From contig CAMBPO010000024.1 in assembly GCA_945869725.1 (NCBI GenBank), forward strand, positions 1 to 40,595: a DNA stretch of 40,595 bases, read 5' to 3'. The notes under the pieces were generated by a model. The model ran no database searches, was not told where the DNA came from, and was given only the letters and a program-made list of their open reading frames with translations. The stretch comes from Klebsiella pneumoniae. GTDB lineage: Bacteria; Pseudomonadota; Gammaproteobacteria; Pseudomonadales; Pseudohongiellaceae. A program made the position numbers and the translations under genes. Below, piece by piece: positions 9,681 through 19,582 of this stretch. Position 1 is the stretch's first letter; each line of letters begins with the position of its first letter.

Positions 9681-11000
9681 ATGGCAAAAAAACCTAACAT
9701 CGCTGGTGACGGCATAGGAGCGGGCCTTGGCGAGCTAAAAGCGCGCTTGCTGTTTCTGCTTTTTGCCATTTTTGTATACCGCATTGGTACACATATACCT
9801 GTTCCCGGTATAGATCCCGGACAACTAGCGAACATGTTTAACCAGAACGAAGGTACGTTCCTCGGATTGTTTAACATGTTTTCCGGTGGCGCTCTTGAGC
9901 GTATGAGCATTGTGGCATTAGGAATCATGCCGTACATCTCGTCATCGATCATCATGCAGTTGTTAACGGCTGTTAATCCGTACCTAGCGCAGTTGAAGAA
10001 AGAAGGCGAGTCCGGTCGGCGCAAAATCACTCAGTACACGCGCTATGGAGCCTTGGCTCTGGCGGTGGTTCAGGGTACGGGTATGACTGTCGGGTTGCTT
10101 GCACCCATGGCCTACAATCCTGGCCTTGGTTTTACGCTAACGGCTATCGTATCGCTAGTCACTGGGGCGATGTTTATGATGTGGCTTGGTGAGCAGATTA
10201 CGGAGCGCGGTGTCGGAAACGGGATATCCATGCTTATTTTTGCCGGTATTGTTGCCACACTCCCTGCTGCGGTTGGAAGTTCGCTGACCCAGGCGTATGA
10301 GGGGCAGATCAGCGGTTTGCTGTTGTTTATAGTTGCCATCATTGCTGTTGTTGTAATTGCTGGAATTGTTTTTATCGAGCGCGGACAGCGTCGTATCACT
10401 GTCAATTACGCAAAGCGTCAGCAAGGCAATAAGGTATTTCAAGCGCAGTCCAGTCATCTGCCGCTGAAAGTGAACATGGCGGGTGTTATTCCAGCAATTT
10501 TTGCCAGCAGTATACTCTTGTTTCCTGCGTCAATAGGGCAATGGTTTGGCCAGGCTGAAGGTGCTGAATGGTTGCAAGACATGGCTCTATTGATCGGTCC
10601 CGGTCAGCCTCTATATGTGATTCTGTTTAGTGCGTTGATCATATTTTTCTGCTTCTTTTACACCGCGCTAGTGTTTAACCCGCGGGACGTGGCAGACAAT
10701 CTGAAGCGCTCAGGTGCATTTATTCCAGGCATTCGTCCTGGCGATCAGACGGCTCGTTATATTGATGCAGTGTTAACCCGGTTAACAATGTTCGGTGCAA
10801 TCTACATCACGATTGTTTGTTTGTTGCCGAACTTTTTTCAGATGATGGCCAACGTGCCGTTTAATCTGGGTGGCACAGCCATGTTGATCGTCGTTGTGGT
10901 AAGTATGGATTTCATGTCGCAAGTCCAGGCGCATCTGATGTCTCATCAATACGATTCGCTGATGAAAAAATCCAACCTCGGTAGTTTTGGGCGCGGTTAA
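9681..11000 (+). CDS. secY: Protein translocase subunit SecY
   Basis: SecY is the channel of the SecYEG translocon in the inner membrane. The 439 residues give the expected ten hydrophobic segments. Family signatures are [13 protein letters not shown] after TM1, [15 protein letters not shown] in TM2 and [17 protein letters not shown] in TM4. The cytoplasmic loop [15 protein letters not shown] follows, then [12 protein letters not shown] in TM7. It closes the spc block just before rpmJ, as usual. Here it would also serve the exported proteins downstream. Confidence 0.98.
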   Translation: MAKKPNIAGDGIGAGLGELKARLLFLLFAIFVYRIGTHIPVPGIDPGQLANMFNQNEGTFLGLFNMFSGGALERMSIVALGIMPYISSSIIMQLLTAVNPYLAQLKKEGESGRRKITQYTRYGALALAVVQGTGMTVGLLAPMAYNPGLGFTLTAIVSLVTGAMFMMWLGEQITERGVGNGISMLIFAGIVATLPAAVGSSLTQAYEGQISGLLLFIVAIIAVVVIAGIVFIERGQRRITVNYAKRQQGNKVFQAQSSHLPLKVNMAGVIPAIFASSILLFPASIGQWFGQAEGAEWLQDMALLIGPGQPLYVILFSALIIFFCFFYTALVFNPRDVADNLKRSGAFIPGIRPGDQTARYIDAVLTRLTMFGAIYITIVCLLPNFFQMMANVPFNLGGTAMLIVVVVSMDFMSQVQAHLMSHQYDSLMKKSNLGSFGRG

Positions 11001-11050
11001 TTGGTTTGGCGGGTGACGCATATAGGTGGTCGCCGAATGGAGAAGAAAAA

Positions 11051-11167
11051 GTGAAAGTCAGAACATCAGTAAAGAAAATTTGTCGTAAATGCAAGGTGGT
11101 GAAGCGCAACCGCGTGGTACGTGTGATCTGCTCTGCTGAACCCAGACACAAGCAGCGTCAAGGCTAA
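11051..11167 (+). CDS. rpmJ: Large ribosomal subunit protein L36 (GTG start, zinc form)
   Basis: A 38-codon gene between secY and rpsM encodes a product beginning [17 protein letters not shown] and ending [10 protein letters not shown]. It is L36, the smallest 50S protein. The four zinc ligands of the C+ form are present (Cys11, Cys14, Cys27, His33). The start codon is GTG, preceded by GGAG (11039-11042). Length and sequence fit the family exactly. Confidence 0.96.
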   Translation: MKVRTSVKKICRKCKVVKRNRVVRVICSAEPRHKQRQG

Positions 11168-11187
11168 GTATCTGGTTGATTTTTATA

Positions 11188-11275
11188 TCTCCAGAGTTTA
11201 TCCTTTGCGCCCCTGAAAATAAGGGCTCATGCACTCTGGTACATGGGTAATTAATAAGATTGGAGTTAAAATATG
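11188..11275 (+). ncRNA. Alpha-operon leader pseudoknot (S4-binding site)
   Basis: The 105-bp gap before rpsM resembles the E. coli alpha-operon translational control RNA. CCAGAGT (11191-11197) pairs perfectly with ACTCTGG (11233-11239). Inside lies the hairpin CCCT/AGGG (11211-11214 with 11222-11225), with a loop beginning GAAAA. Downstream come TGGTACATG and an AT-rich stretch leading to TTGGAGT and the rpsM ATG. These blocks occur in the same order in E. coli, where S4 binds and represses rpsM translation. The S4 gene is two genes downstream. Confidence 0.78.
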
Positions 11276-11629
11276 GCACGTATTGCCGGTGTCAACATAC
11301 CAGATAACAAGCACCTGGTTATCTCCCTAGAGTATATCTACGGGATCGGTGCAACACGCGCTAAGCAGATCTGCGAGCGAGTGGGTATTGCCCCGTCGAC
11401 AAAGACCAGTGCTCTGTCACCAGAACAACTCGATATCGTGCGTGCCGAAGTTGCTAAATTTACCGTAGAAGGCGACCTGCGTCGTGAAGTGTCGATGAGC
11501 ATCAAGCGTCTGATGGACCTTGGTTGCTACCGTGGCATCCGTCACCGTCGTTCTCTGCCAGTGCGTGGTCAGCGTACCAAGACTAACGCTAGAACACGTA
11601 AAGGTCCGCGTAAGCCGATCCGTAAATAA
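11273..11629 (+). CDS. rpsM: Small ribosomal subunit protein S13
   Basis: S13 is in the 30S head and touches the P-site tRNA and bridges to L5. The 118 residues start [21 protein letters not shown] helix-two-turn-helix region follows ([17 protein letters not shown]), and the tail is [20 protein letters not shown] plus the usual arginine- and lysine-rich end. Its start is embedded in the S4-responsive leader. Confidence 0.97.
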   Translation: MARIAGVNIPDNKHLVISLEYIYGIGATRAKQICERVGIAPSTKTSALSPEQLDIVRAEVAKFTVEGDLRREVSMSIKRLMDLGCYRGIRHRRSLPVRGQRTKTNARTRKGPRKPIRK

Positions 11630-11702
11630 GAATTGATGTCTCGGTCTTAATGAAAGGTCGGGATTACAAGATAAACGCTTTAATCTGATTCAGGAAATAT
11701 CT

Positions 11703-12101
11703 ATGGCAAAGCCAGCAGCTAAAGCAGCCCCGAAGAAAAAGGCGCGTAAAGCGGTTGTTGACGGGATTGCATTTATCCATGCTTCCTTTAACAATACGAT
11801 CGTCACAATCACTGACCGTCAGGGTAACGCCCTGAGTTGGGCCACCTCTGGTGGTTCAGGTTTTCGTGGTTCGCGAAAGAGCACACCGTTTGCTGCTCAG
11901 GTAGCTGCGGAACGAGCGGGCAAAGCAGCTATCGAGCTGTACGGGCTGAAGAACCTCGACGTAAAAGTTAATGGTCCAGGTCCCGGACGCGAGTCAGCGG
12001 TACGAGCCTTGAACACATGCGGTCTTAAAGTGGGCAACATCACTGATGTAACGCCCATTCCGCACAACGGATGTCGTCCCCCGAAAAAGCGTCGCGTTTA
12101 A
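11703..12101 (+). CDS. rpsK: Small ribosomal subunit protein S11
   Basis: S11 is on the 30S platform beside the mRNA exit. The 132 residues begin with an Ala/Lys-rich arm ([16 protein letters not shown]). They contain [35 protein letters not shown] and the C-terminal [12 protein letters not shown]. It lies 73 bp after rpsM; that gap has no evident promoter. Confidence 0.97.
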   Translation: MAKPAAKAAPKKKARKAVVDGIAFIHASFNNTIVTITDRQGNALSWATSGGSGFRGSRKSTPFAAQVAAERAGKAAIELYGLKNLDVKVNGPGPGRESAVRALNTCGLKVGNITDVTPIPHNGCRPPKKRRV

Positions 12102-12173
12102 TCGGATACATTTTTGGATCAGTTACAGCTCATTCCGGCTTAGTGCCGAGATTAGTAAAACAGGAGTCAGTAT

Positions 12174-12794
12174 ATGGCCCGTTATCTAGGCCCGAAATGC
12201 AAACTCGCCCGACGTGAAGGAACAGATTTGTTCCTGAAGAGCGGTGTTCGCCCGCTGGAAAGCAAGTGCAAAGCAGAAACAAAACCTGGCCAGCATGGAC
12301 AAGGTCGCGGTCGTCTGTCTGATTACGGTGTACAGTTGCGCGAGAAGCAGAAAGTACGTCGTATTTACGGCATTCTTGAGCGTCAGTTCAGTACGTACTA
12401 CAAAGAAGCAGCACGACGCAAAGGTGCTACAGGTGAAAACTTGCTACAACTTCTTGAGTCGCGTCTGGATAACGTTGTCTATCGGATTGGCTTCGGTTCA
12501 ACTCGCGCGGAGTCGCGTCAGTTGGTGTCACACAAGGCAATCCTGGTGAATGGTACGGTTATAAACGTTCCTTCTTACCAATTGTCCGCAGGCGACGTCG
12601 TGTCAGTGCGCGAGAAGGCAAAAGAGCAGTTGCGTATCAAGGCGGCGATGGATCTTGCTGCGCAGCGCAGTGCAAGCGACTGGATTACCGTAGATACCAG
12701 CAAGCAACAGGGTCATTTTACCCGCAAGCCGGAACGTGCCGACCTGTCAGCTGATATTAACGAAAACCTGATCGTAGAGCTTTACTCTAAATAA
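12174..12794 (+). CDS. rpsD: Small ribosomal subunit protein S4
   Basis: S4 nucleates 30S assembly, acts at the mRNA entry with S3, and in E. coli represses the alpha operon by binding the leader before rpsM. The protein has 206 residues. It starts [20 protein letters not shown], has the S4 RNA-binding domain around [20 protein letters not shown] and [13 protein letters not shown], and ends [15 protein letters not shown]. It is separated by 72 bp from rpsK and 90 bp from rpoA. Confidence 0.98.
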   Translation: MARYLGPKCKLARREGTDLFLKSGVRPLESKCKAETKPGQHGQGRGRLSDYGVQLREKQKVRRIYGILERQFSTYYKEAARRKGATGENLLQLLESRLDNVVYRIGFGSTRAESRQLVSHKAILVNGTVINVPSYQLSAGDVVSVREKAKEQLRIKAAMDLAAQRSASDWITVDTSKQQGHFTRKPERADLSADINENLIVELYSK

Positions 12795-12884
12795 GTCTGA
12801 ACAGGTCTTCGATCCCTCCGACGAGGGGAAGGCCTCAGTCCAGTAAACTCAAAGATTGCCAGGCTAATTGTTAAGGGTGAAACC

Positions 12885-13883
12885 ATGCAGATTTCGTTGT
12901 CGGATTTTCTTACACCACAGTTGATCAAGGTTGAAGAGTTTGACAAGTATCATTCAAAAGTGGTGCTTGAGCCTCTCGAGCGTGGTTTTGGCCACACTCT
13001 TGGGAATGCGTTAAGAAGAATCCTGCTGTCCTCAATGCCCGGATGTGCGGTGGAAGAAGTAGAAATCGACGGTGTTGTGCATGAGTACAGCAGCATTGAA
13101 GGCGTTCGTGAAGACGTCATTGAGATTCTGTTGAATCTTAAAGGCGTGGCGATTATTTTGAACGGCCAGGATCATGCGGTTCTAACTTTAAACAAAAAGG
13201 GCGCTGGCGCAGTGACTGCAGGCGACATTGTTGGTGACCACAATGTCGAGATTGTGAATCCGGAGCATGTGATCGCCAACTTGAATTCTGCTGGTGCTCT
13301 CAACATGCGTATCACCGCTCGTAAAGGGCGTGGTTATGTGCCTGCGGATGCGCGTCGTCGTGACGATGATGAAACCCGCGCAGTTGGCAAACTAATGCTT
13401 GATGCAACTTACAGCCCTGTGCTGAGTGTTGCCTACTCTGTTGAAAGTACGCGAGTTGAACAGCGTACGGATCTCGACAAGCTAGTTATCGATTTGAAGA
13501 CGAATGGCACTATTGATCCTGAAGAAGCCATTCGTCGTGCTGCAACGATCTTGCAGCATCAATTGGCTGTATTTGTCGATTTGCAGAGCCATGAAACTGC
13601 TGCTGCTGTAGAACCAGAAGATGAAATAGATCCGATTCTGCTCCGTCCGGTTGATGATCTTGAGTTGACTGTACGTTCTGCAAACTGCCTGAAAGCGGAA
13701 GACATTTATTACATTGGTGATCTGATTCAGCGCACTGAAGTAGAACTGTTAAAGACTCCTAATCTCGGTAAGAAATCGCTGACTGAGATCAAGGACGTAC
13801 TGGCAACCCGTGGTTTGTCTCTGGGTCTGCGTTTGGAGAACTGGCCACCAGCCAGCCTGCGTACTGAAGAGAAATCGAATTAA
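12885..13883 (+). CDS. rpoA: RNA polymerase alpha subunit
   Basis: The alpha subunit dimerises to scaffold RNA polymerase, and its C-terminal domain contacts UP elements and activators. The 332 residues include the N-terminal assembly motif [20 protein letters not shown] and the C-terminal domain [20 protein letters not shown] with [20 protein letters not shown], which contains the conserved arginine used for DNA contact. The 90-bp gap upstream contains a GGTCTT/AAGGCC-type hairpin (about 12805-12832), which may modulate expression relative to rpsD. Confidence 0.98.
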   Translation: MQISLSDFLTPQLIKVEEFDKYHSKVVLEPLERGFGHTLGNALRRILLSSMPGCAVEEVEIDGVVHEYSSIEGVREDVIEILLNLKGVAIILNGQDHAVLTLNKKGAGAVTAGDIVGDHNVEIVNPEHVIANLNSAGALNMRITARKGRGYVPADARRRDDDETRAVGKLMLDATYSPVLSVAYSVESTRVEQRTDLDKLVIDLKTNGTIDPEEAIRRAATILQHQLAVFVDLQSHETAAAVEPEDEIDPILLRPVDDLELTVRSANCLKAEDIYYIGDLIQRTEVELLKTPNLGKKSLTEIKDVLATRGLSLGLRLENWPPASLRTEEKSN

Positions 13884-13932
13884 TCATAACGAGTCAGCCG
13901 TGAGGCTGCGGTTAGAATAGGAAAAGAGAGAT

Positions 13933-14322
13933 ATGCGTCATCGTCATAGTGGACGTCAACTGAATAGAAATTCTTCTCACCGTAAGGCCATGTTCCGCAA
14001 CATGACTGCGTCTCTGGTTGAGCATGAAATCATTAAAACCACGGTTATCAAGGCAAAAGAACTGCGAATGGTTGCTGAGCCCCTGATCACTTTGGCAAAA
14101 AACGACAGCGTTGCTAACCGTCGTCTGGCATTTGCCCGACTGCGTAGCAAAGAAGCTGTTGGCAAACTCTTTACAGATCTGGGTCCGCGTTACCAAGGTC
14201 GTCCTGGAGGGTACATCCGTATTCTTAAATGCGGGTTACGTACCGGCGACAAGACTCCGATGGCATACGTTGAACTGGTTGACCGTCCTAACGGCGTCAA
14301 CGCAGGCGCCGCTCAGGAATAA
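13933..14322 (+). CDS. rplQ: Large ribosomal subunit protein L17
   Basis: L17 lies near the exit tunnel of the 50S subunit. The 129 residues start [20 protein letters not shown] and include [20 protein letters not shown] and the C-terminal [17 protein letters not shown]. It is the last gene of the alpha operon and is followed after about 25 bp by a strong terminator. Confidence 0.97.
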   Translation: MRHRHSGRQLNRNSSHRKAMFRNMTASLVEHEIIKTTVIKAKELRMVAEPLITLAKNDSVANRRLAFARLRSKEAVGKLFTDLGPRYQGRPGGYIRILKCGLRTGDKTPMAYVELVDRPNGVNAGAAQE

Positions 14323-14346
14323 GATAATTGCTGATGTATGTCAGAT

Positions 14347-14374
14347 AAAAAAGCCGGGCTTGCCCGGCTTTTTC
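14347..14374. terminator. Bidirectional terminator after rplQ
   Basis: AAGCCGGG (14351-14358) pairs with CCCGGCTT (14363-14370) around the tetraloop CTTG. The stem is flanked by A-runs on the left and T-runs on the right, so it can act on both strands. It ends the ribosomal transcript and probably also the convergent operon whose last gene, lspA, stops at 14433. Confidence 0.9.
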
Positions 14375-14432
14375 GTTTCTTTGTTTATTACACGGTCTTT
14401 TTTTGAAACTCCAGCTTTATTGGGGACGCTCA

Positions 14433-14966
14433 CTACTGATTGTCTTTATGCAGAAAAATACTGATAAATAGCATCGGCCACAATCCCATGTGGATAAACG
14501 TATCCGCTGTGTTAAAGACGTAATGCCAATAGGGAATGCCTTTCAAATCAATGAAGTCGATGACGCTACCGTAAATAAGCCTGTCGAGGATGTTGCTCAT
14601 CCCACCACCAGCCACCAGACCAAAACAAATGAATTCATAAACCCGCACCTGTCTGCTGCGCCACAGATAAGCAATCAGTCCCGCAATCAGTGCAACACTG
14701 AACAACGCAAAAACCCAGCCGTGTCCTTGCGCCATCCCAAATACGCCACCCATATTGCGTATGTGCGTAAAGTGGAGAAAGGCACTGATCTCGAGGCTGT
14801 CGCCTTGCGCTATTGCTTGCTCAATCAGGTAACTGCTGAATTGAGAAATACTCAGGCACACTAATGCGATCGAGGAGAACCAAACAAAGTGTCTGGCTTT
14901 CCCCGGATGCCCTGGCTGCAACAAAAAGTCCTTCAAATTCATATCTGTTTCATCCCGGGAATACAT
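14433..14966 (-). CDS. lspA: Signal peptidase II (lipoprotein signal peptidase) family protein
   Basis: LspA cleaves prolipoproteins in the inner membrane after lipid attachment. Four hydrophobic segments are present. Family motifs are NMGGVF (Asn71), the GGGMSNILDR block (Asn and Arg kept), VIDF with catalytic Asp137, and FNTADTFIHMG with catalytic Asp155. The block is usually GGAxGN; here it is GGGMSN. The ATG at 14966 shares a base with the stop of the upstream gene (TGATG), which favours it over a TTG one codon earlier; 14942 is another candidate. It lies with glpK-linked genes rather than beside ileS, so it may be a second copy. Confidence 0.82.
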   Translation of the reverse strand: MYSRDETDMNLKDFLLQPGHPGKARHFVWFSSIALVCLSISQFSSYLIEQAIAQGDSLEISAFLHFTHIRNMGGVFGMAQGHGWVFALFSVALIAGLIAYLWRSRQVRVYEFICFGLVAGGGMSNILDRLIYGSVIDFIDLKGIPYWHYVFNTADTFIHMGLWPMLFISIFLHKDNQ

Positions 14967-15760
14967 CAAAGCAGTGCAAAAAATGCCCGCAGTCTTGCAG
15001 CGTTTTTGCCAACATCGCTGACACCGACGCGTGAAGTAGAGCGCGCATCCAGCAAACTACCTTCAGGTGTTTCGGTGATTCGAATGACGATATCGTCTTT
15101 GAATCTGAACCAGAAGGTGGTGTCAGTGGCTTCAATTCGGCCTTGTTCGGGAGCCGAGGCAACAAGATCCCAGCCCAGCGTATCAACCGCTGCCCGCGCT
15201 CTTTCAAACACGGCAGACGGGGGTTCATTAAACACTTGAGTAACCACGTCGGGATAGGCTTCAGTTTGGCGCTGAGCATGCTCCTCGGGCGTCATGTTGC
15301 GGTTGCCTGTGCCATAGACAGTTGGATTGGAGTTTTCTCCTCTGAGAGGCAACACATCAATAAATGCTGGAGGATTGACAAGATCAGTGCTGATGTCATG
15401 TATCGGAGGAATTGTCTGTCCTTCGCCCGGCAGATAGGACTGCGGAATATACCAGGCAATAGCAGCTGCCAGAGTTGCTGCGCCGGCAATTGACAGCATT
15501 CGGGACAGCTTCTCAAGGCGTGCCTGTCGGCCGAGTGCAAGCAACAGCAAGGTGATGGCAATACAGCCATAAGTTATCCAGGCGACAAAGGGTTGTGCGC
15601 CGCGGAGCATGCCGAAGCCTTGTGAAAAATTCCACATACCCAGCCATACGCCCATCGGGGCTGCGAGTGCAAAAAGTGCCAGGCCGACACCCGCGGCACC
15701 CGCAATAAAAGTTAACGCGGTGAGTAATAGTTTAAATTTGTGCTGGTTGCTGTTGTCCAT
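14966..15760 (-). CDS. DUF1499 family membrane protein
   Basis: The 264-residue protein has three hydrophobic segments in its first 110 residues. The soluble region carries the DUF1499 pattern: IPPIHDISTD around residue 117, RIEATDTTFWFRFKDD around 205, and a C-terminal block RSTSRVGVSDVGKNAAR that is strongly conserved in the family. The biochemical function of DUF1499 is not known. It is third in the minus-strand operon glpK-phosphatase-DUF1499-lspA, 41 bp after the phosphatase gene and overlapping lspA by one base. The membrane location and lspA coupling hint at an envelope role, which is inference only. Confidence 0.75.
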   Translation of the reverse strand: MDNSNQHKFKLLLTALTFIAGAAGVGLALFALAAPMGVWLGMWNFSQGFGMLRGAQPFVAWITYGCIAITLLLLALGRQARLEKLSRMLSIAGAATLAAAIAWYIPQSYLPGEGQTIPPIHDISTDLVNPPAFIDVLPLRGENSNPTVYGTGNRNMTPEEHAQRQTEAYPDVVTQVFNEPPSAVFERARAAVDTLGWDLVASAPEQGRIEATDTTFWFRFKDDIVIRITETPEGSLLDARSTSRVGVSDVGKNAARLRAFFALL

Positions 15761-15801
15761 GCTGGTGCTCTCGTTTTTCCGGGTATTAGCCGTGATGGTT
15801 A

Positions 15802-16437
15802 TTATTGATGCTCATAAGGTTGATCGGAATACACGCTGATGCGCCGCGAACCATCAGCGTAGATGTTGATAACGCTGCGCGCACAATTATGCATCGCGGG
15901 GGCGTCCCAGAGCTTGCTTAAATTTCTGCTTTCAACATCACATAACAGTGTTTTGATCAATACTCCGTGACTGACCAGCGCGACGTCTTGGTTGTCTGCG
16001 CTTTCCGCCAGTATTAACGATAAGCGTTGTAATGCACGCTTTTGAACTGCTGCAAAGGTCTCCGCTCCACCCAGATCAAAAGCGTCCGGTTGATTCCAGA
16101 ACGCAAAAAAGCTAGCAGGATCTGATTCCTGTATATCTGAATACAACCTGCCTTCCCATGGGCCCATGTGTATTTCACGCAACTGATCGCAATAAATAAT
16201 CTGTTCAGATAAGTCCTCAAATAATATCTGAGCGGTTTGTCGTGTGCGGACGCTGCTGCTGCAATAGACCTTGCTTATGCCAGAGTCATTCAATCGTGAA
16301 CGAAGGATGCGCGCTTGAGCGATGCCCTCGCTGGTGAGTATTGACTCCATCTGGCCCTGGGCACGCTTTTCTTTATTCCAATTGGTTTCGCCATGGCGGA
16401 TTAGATGTACCCGCTGAACAACAGGGTTGTTTTTCAT
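15802..16437 (-). CDS. Histidine phosphatase family protein (phosphoglycerate-mutase-like)
   Basis: The 211-residue soluble protein has the catalytic RHGETNW motif at residues 14-20 (nucleophile His15). It also has the arginine pair region SSSVRTRQTAQ near 61-70, the acid region REIHMGPWEG with Glu88, and the second histidine in LVSHGV (His157). These define the branch I histidine phosphatase fold; cofactor-dependent mutase, GpmB-like phosphatase and CobC are the nearest named types. Its ATG directly abuts the glpK stop (TGA-ATG), so translation is coupled. The substrate is unknown; a phosphorylated glycerol derivative is a reasonable inference from context. Confidence 0.85.
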   Translation of the reverse strand: MKNNPVVQRVHLIRHGETNWNKEKRAQGQMESILTSEGIAQARILRSRLNDSGISKVYCSSSVRTRQTAQILFEDLSEQIIYCDQLREIHMGPWEGRLYSDIQESDPASFFAFWNQPDAFDLGGAETFAAVQKRALQRLSLILAESADNQDVALVSHGVLIKTLLCDVESRNLSKLWDAPAMHNCARSVINIYADGSRRISVYSDQPYEHQ

Positions 16438-17943
16438 TCAGGATCCTGTGCGATTACTTCGTGTGCGGCTGACCGCATCGAGCCAGCGAGACTTCTGTTG
16501 TTCTCGCCATGTTTCGTCAGCAGAGGGCAGGAAGGTGCGATCGAGCTTCCACATCTCCGCGATATCATCAGTTGATGCATACAGGCCACAGTGAAGACCT
16601 GCAAGGCATGCAGCGCCAAATGCCGTGGTTTCGGTCAATTGCGGGCGATCTACCGGCAAGTTCAAGAGGTCGGCAAGTCCCTGCATCACAAAGTTGTTTG
16701 CAGCCATCCCCCCGTCGGCGCGGATCCTGACCGGTTGCAGACCGTCAGCCTCCATTGCTTCAACAAGGTCGCGGGTCTGGTGACAGACGGACAGCAATGC
16801 GGCAGTGACAATGTCCTCCAGTCCGGTGTCGCGTGTGAGCCCAAAAATGGCGCCACGCGCTTCTGAATCCCACCAAGGTGCTCCCAATCCGGTAAACGCA
16901 GGAACAAACATAATACTGTCGGCATATCTGGCGCGTGCAGCCATCGCTTCGGTTTCGTGACTGCTGGCAAAAAAATTCAGTTTGTCACGCAGCCATTGCA
17001 CGGTTGCGCCCGCCATAAAAATACTGCCTTCCAGCGCATACGTTGGTTTTCCGTCTAAACGCCATGCCACCGTGCTTAACAGGTTATGTCTGGATTCTAT
17101 GACCTGGCTGCCGGTATTGACCAACATAAAGCAGCCGGTGCCGTAGGTGCTTTTAGTCATGCCGGGTTGAAAACAGGCCTGACCGAAAGCGGCGGCCTGC
17201 TGGTCGCCAGCGATACCGCCAATCTGTATGGATGCACCAAACACATCAACGTCGGTTTTACCAAAATCGGCTGCACTGTCCAGTACATCTGGCAGCAAAC
17301 CCGGCGGAATATCAAACAGTGCGAGTAAGTCCGCGTCCCAAGTTTGAGTGTGAATGTTAAACAGCAAGGTTCGCGACGCATTGCTGGCGTCTGTGCAGTG
17401 GCGCTTGCCGCCGGTCAGTTTCCACAGCAGAAAACTGTCAATGGTGCCAAAAGCCAGGTGGCCCTCATGTGCCAGTTGAGTGGCACCGGGTACATGATCC
17501 AGAATCCAGCGAATTTTGCTGGCAGAGAAATAGGAGTCAAGCAGCAATCCGGTGCGACTGCGGATAAAATTTTCTCGGCCTTGCTGCTCCAGCTGCTCCT
17601 GTAGGCGCTGGCACCAGGCCGAGGTTCGCCTGTCCTGCCAGACAATTGCCCGGTACACAGGTTTGCCCGTGCGTCGGTCCCACAACACGGTGGTTTCGCG
17701 CTGATTGGTGATGCCAATTCCGGCAATCATGTCGGCTGATATACCAGCGTCTTTTAGTGCCTGATGACAGCTGAACAGGGTGGTTTGCCAGATATCCTCA
17801 GGTTCGTGCTCTACCCAGCCTTCCTGAGGAAAATGTTGTGTGTATTCCCGTTGGCCTACACCCAATCGTTTGCCGTCCCGGGAAAAAACAATGGCACGGC
17901 TGCTGGTCGTACCCTGATCAATGGCAAGTAAAAACTGGTGCAT
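16438..17943 (-). CDS. glpK: Glycerol kinase
   Basis: GlpK phosphorylates glycerol to sn-glycerol-3-phosphate with ATP in the cytoplasm, trapping it for GlpD. The FGGY-kinase signatures are seen: [17 protein letters not shown] at the N-terminus, [33 protein letters not shown] and [18 protein letters not shown] near the C-terminus. I chose the ATG at 17943, giving 501 residues, the family length; the frame stays open upstream, and an ATG at 17964 (METNNK) is an alternative. It is transcribed divergently from glpD. No glpF permease or glpR repressor gene is in the window. Confidence 0.96.
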   Translation of the reverse strand: MHQFLLAIDQGTTSSRAIVFSRDGKRLGVGQREYTQHFPQEGWVEHEPEDIWQTTLFSCHQALKDAGISADMIAGIGITNQRETTVLWDRRTGKPVYRAIVWQDRRTSAWCQRLQEQLEQQGRENFIRSRTGLLLDSYFSASKIRWILDHVPGATQLAHEGHLAFGTIDSFLLWKLTGGKRHCTDASNASRTLLFNIHTQTWDADLLALFDIPPGLLPDVLDSAADFGKTDVDVFGASIQIGGIAGDQQAAAFGQACFQPGMTKSTYGTGCFMLVNTGSQVIESRHNLLSTVAWRLDGKPTYALEGSIFMAGATVQWLRDKLNFFASSHETEAMAARARYADSIMFVPAFTGLGAPWWDSEARGAIFGLTRDTGLEDIVTAALLSVCHQTRDLVEAMEADGLQPVRIRADGGMAANNFVMQGLADLLNLPVDRPQLTETTAFGAACLAGLHCGLYASTDDIAEMWKLDRTFLPSADETWREQQKSRWLDAVSRTRSNRTGS

Positions 17944-17989
17944 GATTTTGTTGTTGGTTTCCATTTTTAAAGCACATGTTACCATCGCG

Positions 17990-18024
17990 CAGCTTGCCAG
18001 TTGGCTGTCGGTACTGGCAAGCTG
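17990..18024. promoter_or_regulatory. 12-bp inverted repeat in the glpK/glpD divergent control region
   Basis: CAGCTTGCCAGT (17990-18001) and ACTGGCAAGCTG (18013-18024) are perfect reverse complements separated by 11 bp, so the half-site centres are about two helical turns apart. The element lies in the 113-bp gap between the divergent starts of glpK and glpD. That is where a shared regulator would bind. It does not resemble the E. coli GlpR operator as I recall it. A hairpin role in RNA is possible but only four T follow. Confidence 0.6.
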
Positions 18025-18056
18025 TTTTGGGCAATTCAATATTCGAATCACGTGAT

Positions 18057-19577
18057 ATGTCGGTGGCGTTTTCCATGATAGACCTTCTGGTGATAGGTGG
18101 CGGAGTGAACGGTACGGGCATTGCTGCCGATGCCGCCGGTCGCGGACTTTCCGTTGTTTTGTGCGAACGCGGTGACCTGGGAGGCGCTACATCGTCAGCG
18201 AGCACTAAACTGATCCACGGTGGACTGCGCTACCTTGAAACCTACCAGTTCCGCCTGGTGCGCGAGTCGCTGGCCGAGCGTGAAGTATTGCTGCACGCTG
18301 CGCCGCACATTGTCTGGCCGCTACGCTTCAGATTGCCCCACCACAAAGCACTCAGACCACAATGGATGATACGGTCGGGGCTTTTTCTCTATGATCATTT
18401 AAGCAAGCGCGTCAGTCTGCCGGCATCACACGGACTAAAGTTCGAGCATACCGATCCGTTGAAGCCTGAGTTTGAGGCGGGTTTTGAGTACTCAGATTGT
18501 TGGGTTGATGATGCGCGGCTGGTGGTGCTGAATGCCATGCAAGCCCAAAATCATGGCGCTAGTATCATGCCCCGCACCGTATGTGAGCATATCGAAGCAT
18601 CACTCGACAGCGTCAGCAAACAAATGGTGTGGACGGCCACATTGCGGGATATCAACAGCGCTCAGGAGCAGACGGTCAAAGCTCGTTGTGTTGTCAACGC
18701 GACCGGCCCCTGGGTTGGCAAACTCGGCCGTCAGTTGCAGCCGCAGTCACCGCCCGCGGATGTGCGGCTGGTAAAAGGTTCGCACATTATTGTGCCCCGA
18801 ATTTACGAGGGTGAAGAGGCTTATCTTCTGCAGAACCCCGACGGCAGGGTGGTTTTTGTCATTCCTTATGAGAAGCAGTATTCGTTGATCGGAACTACTG
18901 AGGAAGACTACACCGGCGATCCGTCAGCAGCAGCAATTTCTCCTGCTGAAATCACGTATCTACTCAGCGTCACCAGCAGCTATTTTAAAAAGGTGCCGGA
19001 TGCCTCACAAATAGTGCATCACTTTTCCGGCGTAAGGCCGTTGATTGATGATGGAGACGAGAATGCCAGCAAAGTGTCGAGAGATTACACGCTGGAACTC
19101 AGTCGCTCGCCCGCGCCACTGTTGACCGTGTTCGGTGGCAAAATTACCACCTACAGGCGCTTGGCCGAATCAGCCATGGATCAGCTGCGTGCGGTGTTTC
19201 CTGACATGGCGCGCGAATGGACCCTGGGGGCCCGATTGCCAGGAGGGGATTTTGAGTCGCAGCAGCAGTTGCTGATTGATCTCGCGGCTGAGTTTCTATG
19301 GCTTGACACTGATCTGCTGGAGGCATGGATTAAACGCTATGGCACGCTCATCCGTGTCATGCTGGGGGATGCAAAAACGCCTGATGATCTTGGTGTGTGT
19401 TTTGGCGCAGATTTGTACGAATGTGAGGTCAGATATCTGATGCGCGACGAGTGGGCGCAGACGGCCGATGACATCATGTGGCGCCGCACCAAATCAGGTT
19501 TGCGTTTAAATGCTCAGCAGCGCGCTAGCCTGACCCAATTCTGCGAGTCGGAACAAACACTTAAGGCAAAGGAATAA
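18057..19577 (+). CDS. glpD: Aerobic glycerol-3-phosphate dehydrogenase
   Basis: GlpD is a peripheral inner-membrane flavoenzyme that oxidises glycerol-3-phosphate to dihydroxyacetone phosphate and passes electrons to quinone. The FAD-binding start is [20 protein letters not shown]. It is followed by [16 protein letters not shown], the central [23 protein letters not shown] and the [14 protein letters not shown] signature near residue 360. From the ATG at 18057 it has 506 residues; an ATG at 18075 with a GGTGG upstream would give 500. Both fit the family (501 in E. coli). The gene downstream begins 5 bp after the stop, so they form an operon. Confidence 0.96.
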   Translation: MSVAFSMIDLLVIGGGVNGTGIAADAAGRGLSVVLCERGDLGGATSSASTKLIHGGLRYLETYQFRLVRESLAEREVLLHAAPHIVWPLRFRLPHHKALRPQWMIRSGLFLYDHLSKRVSLPASHGLKFEHTDPLKPEFEAGFEYSDCWVDDARLVVLNAMQAQNHGASIMPRTVCEHIEASLDSVSKQMVWTATLRDINSAQEQTVKARCVVNATGPWVGKLGRQLQPQSPPADVRLVKGSHIIVPRIYEGEEAYLLQNPDGRVVFVIPYEKQYSLIGTTEEDYTGDPSAAAISPAEITYLLSVTSSYFKKVPDASQIVHHFSGVRPLIDDGDENASKVSRDYTLELSRSPAPLLTVFGGKITTYRRLAESAMDQLRAVFPDMAREWTLGARLPGGDFESQQQLLIDLAAEFLWLDTDLLEAWIKRYGTLIRVMLGDAKTPDDLGVCFGADLYECEVRYLMRDEWAQTADDIMWRRTKSGLRLNAQQRASLTQFCESEQTLKAKE

Positions 19578-19582
19578 CAATA

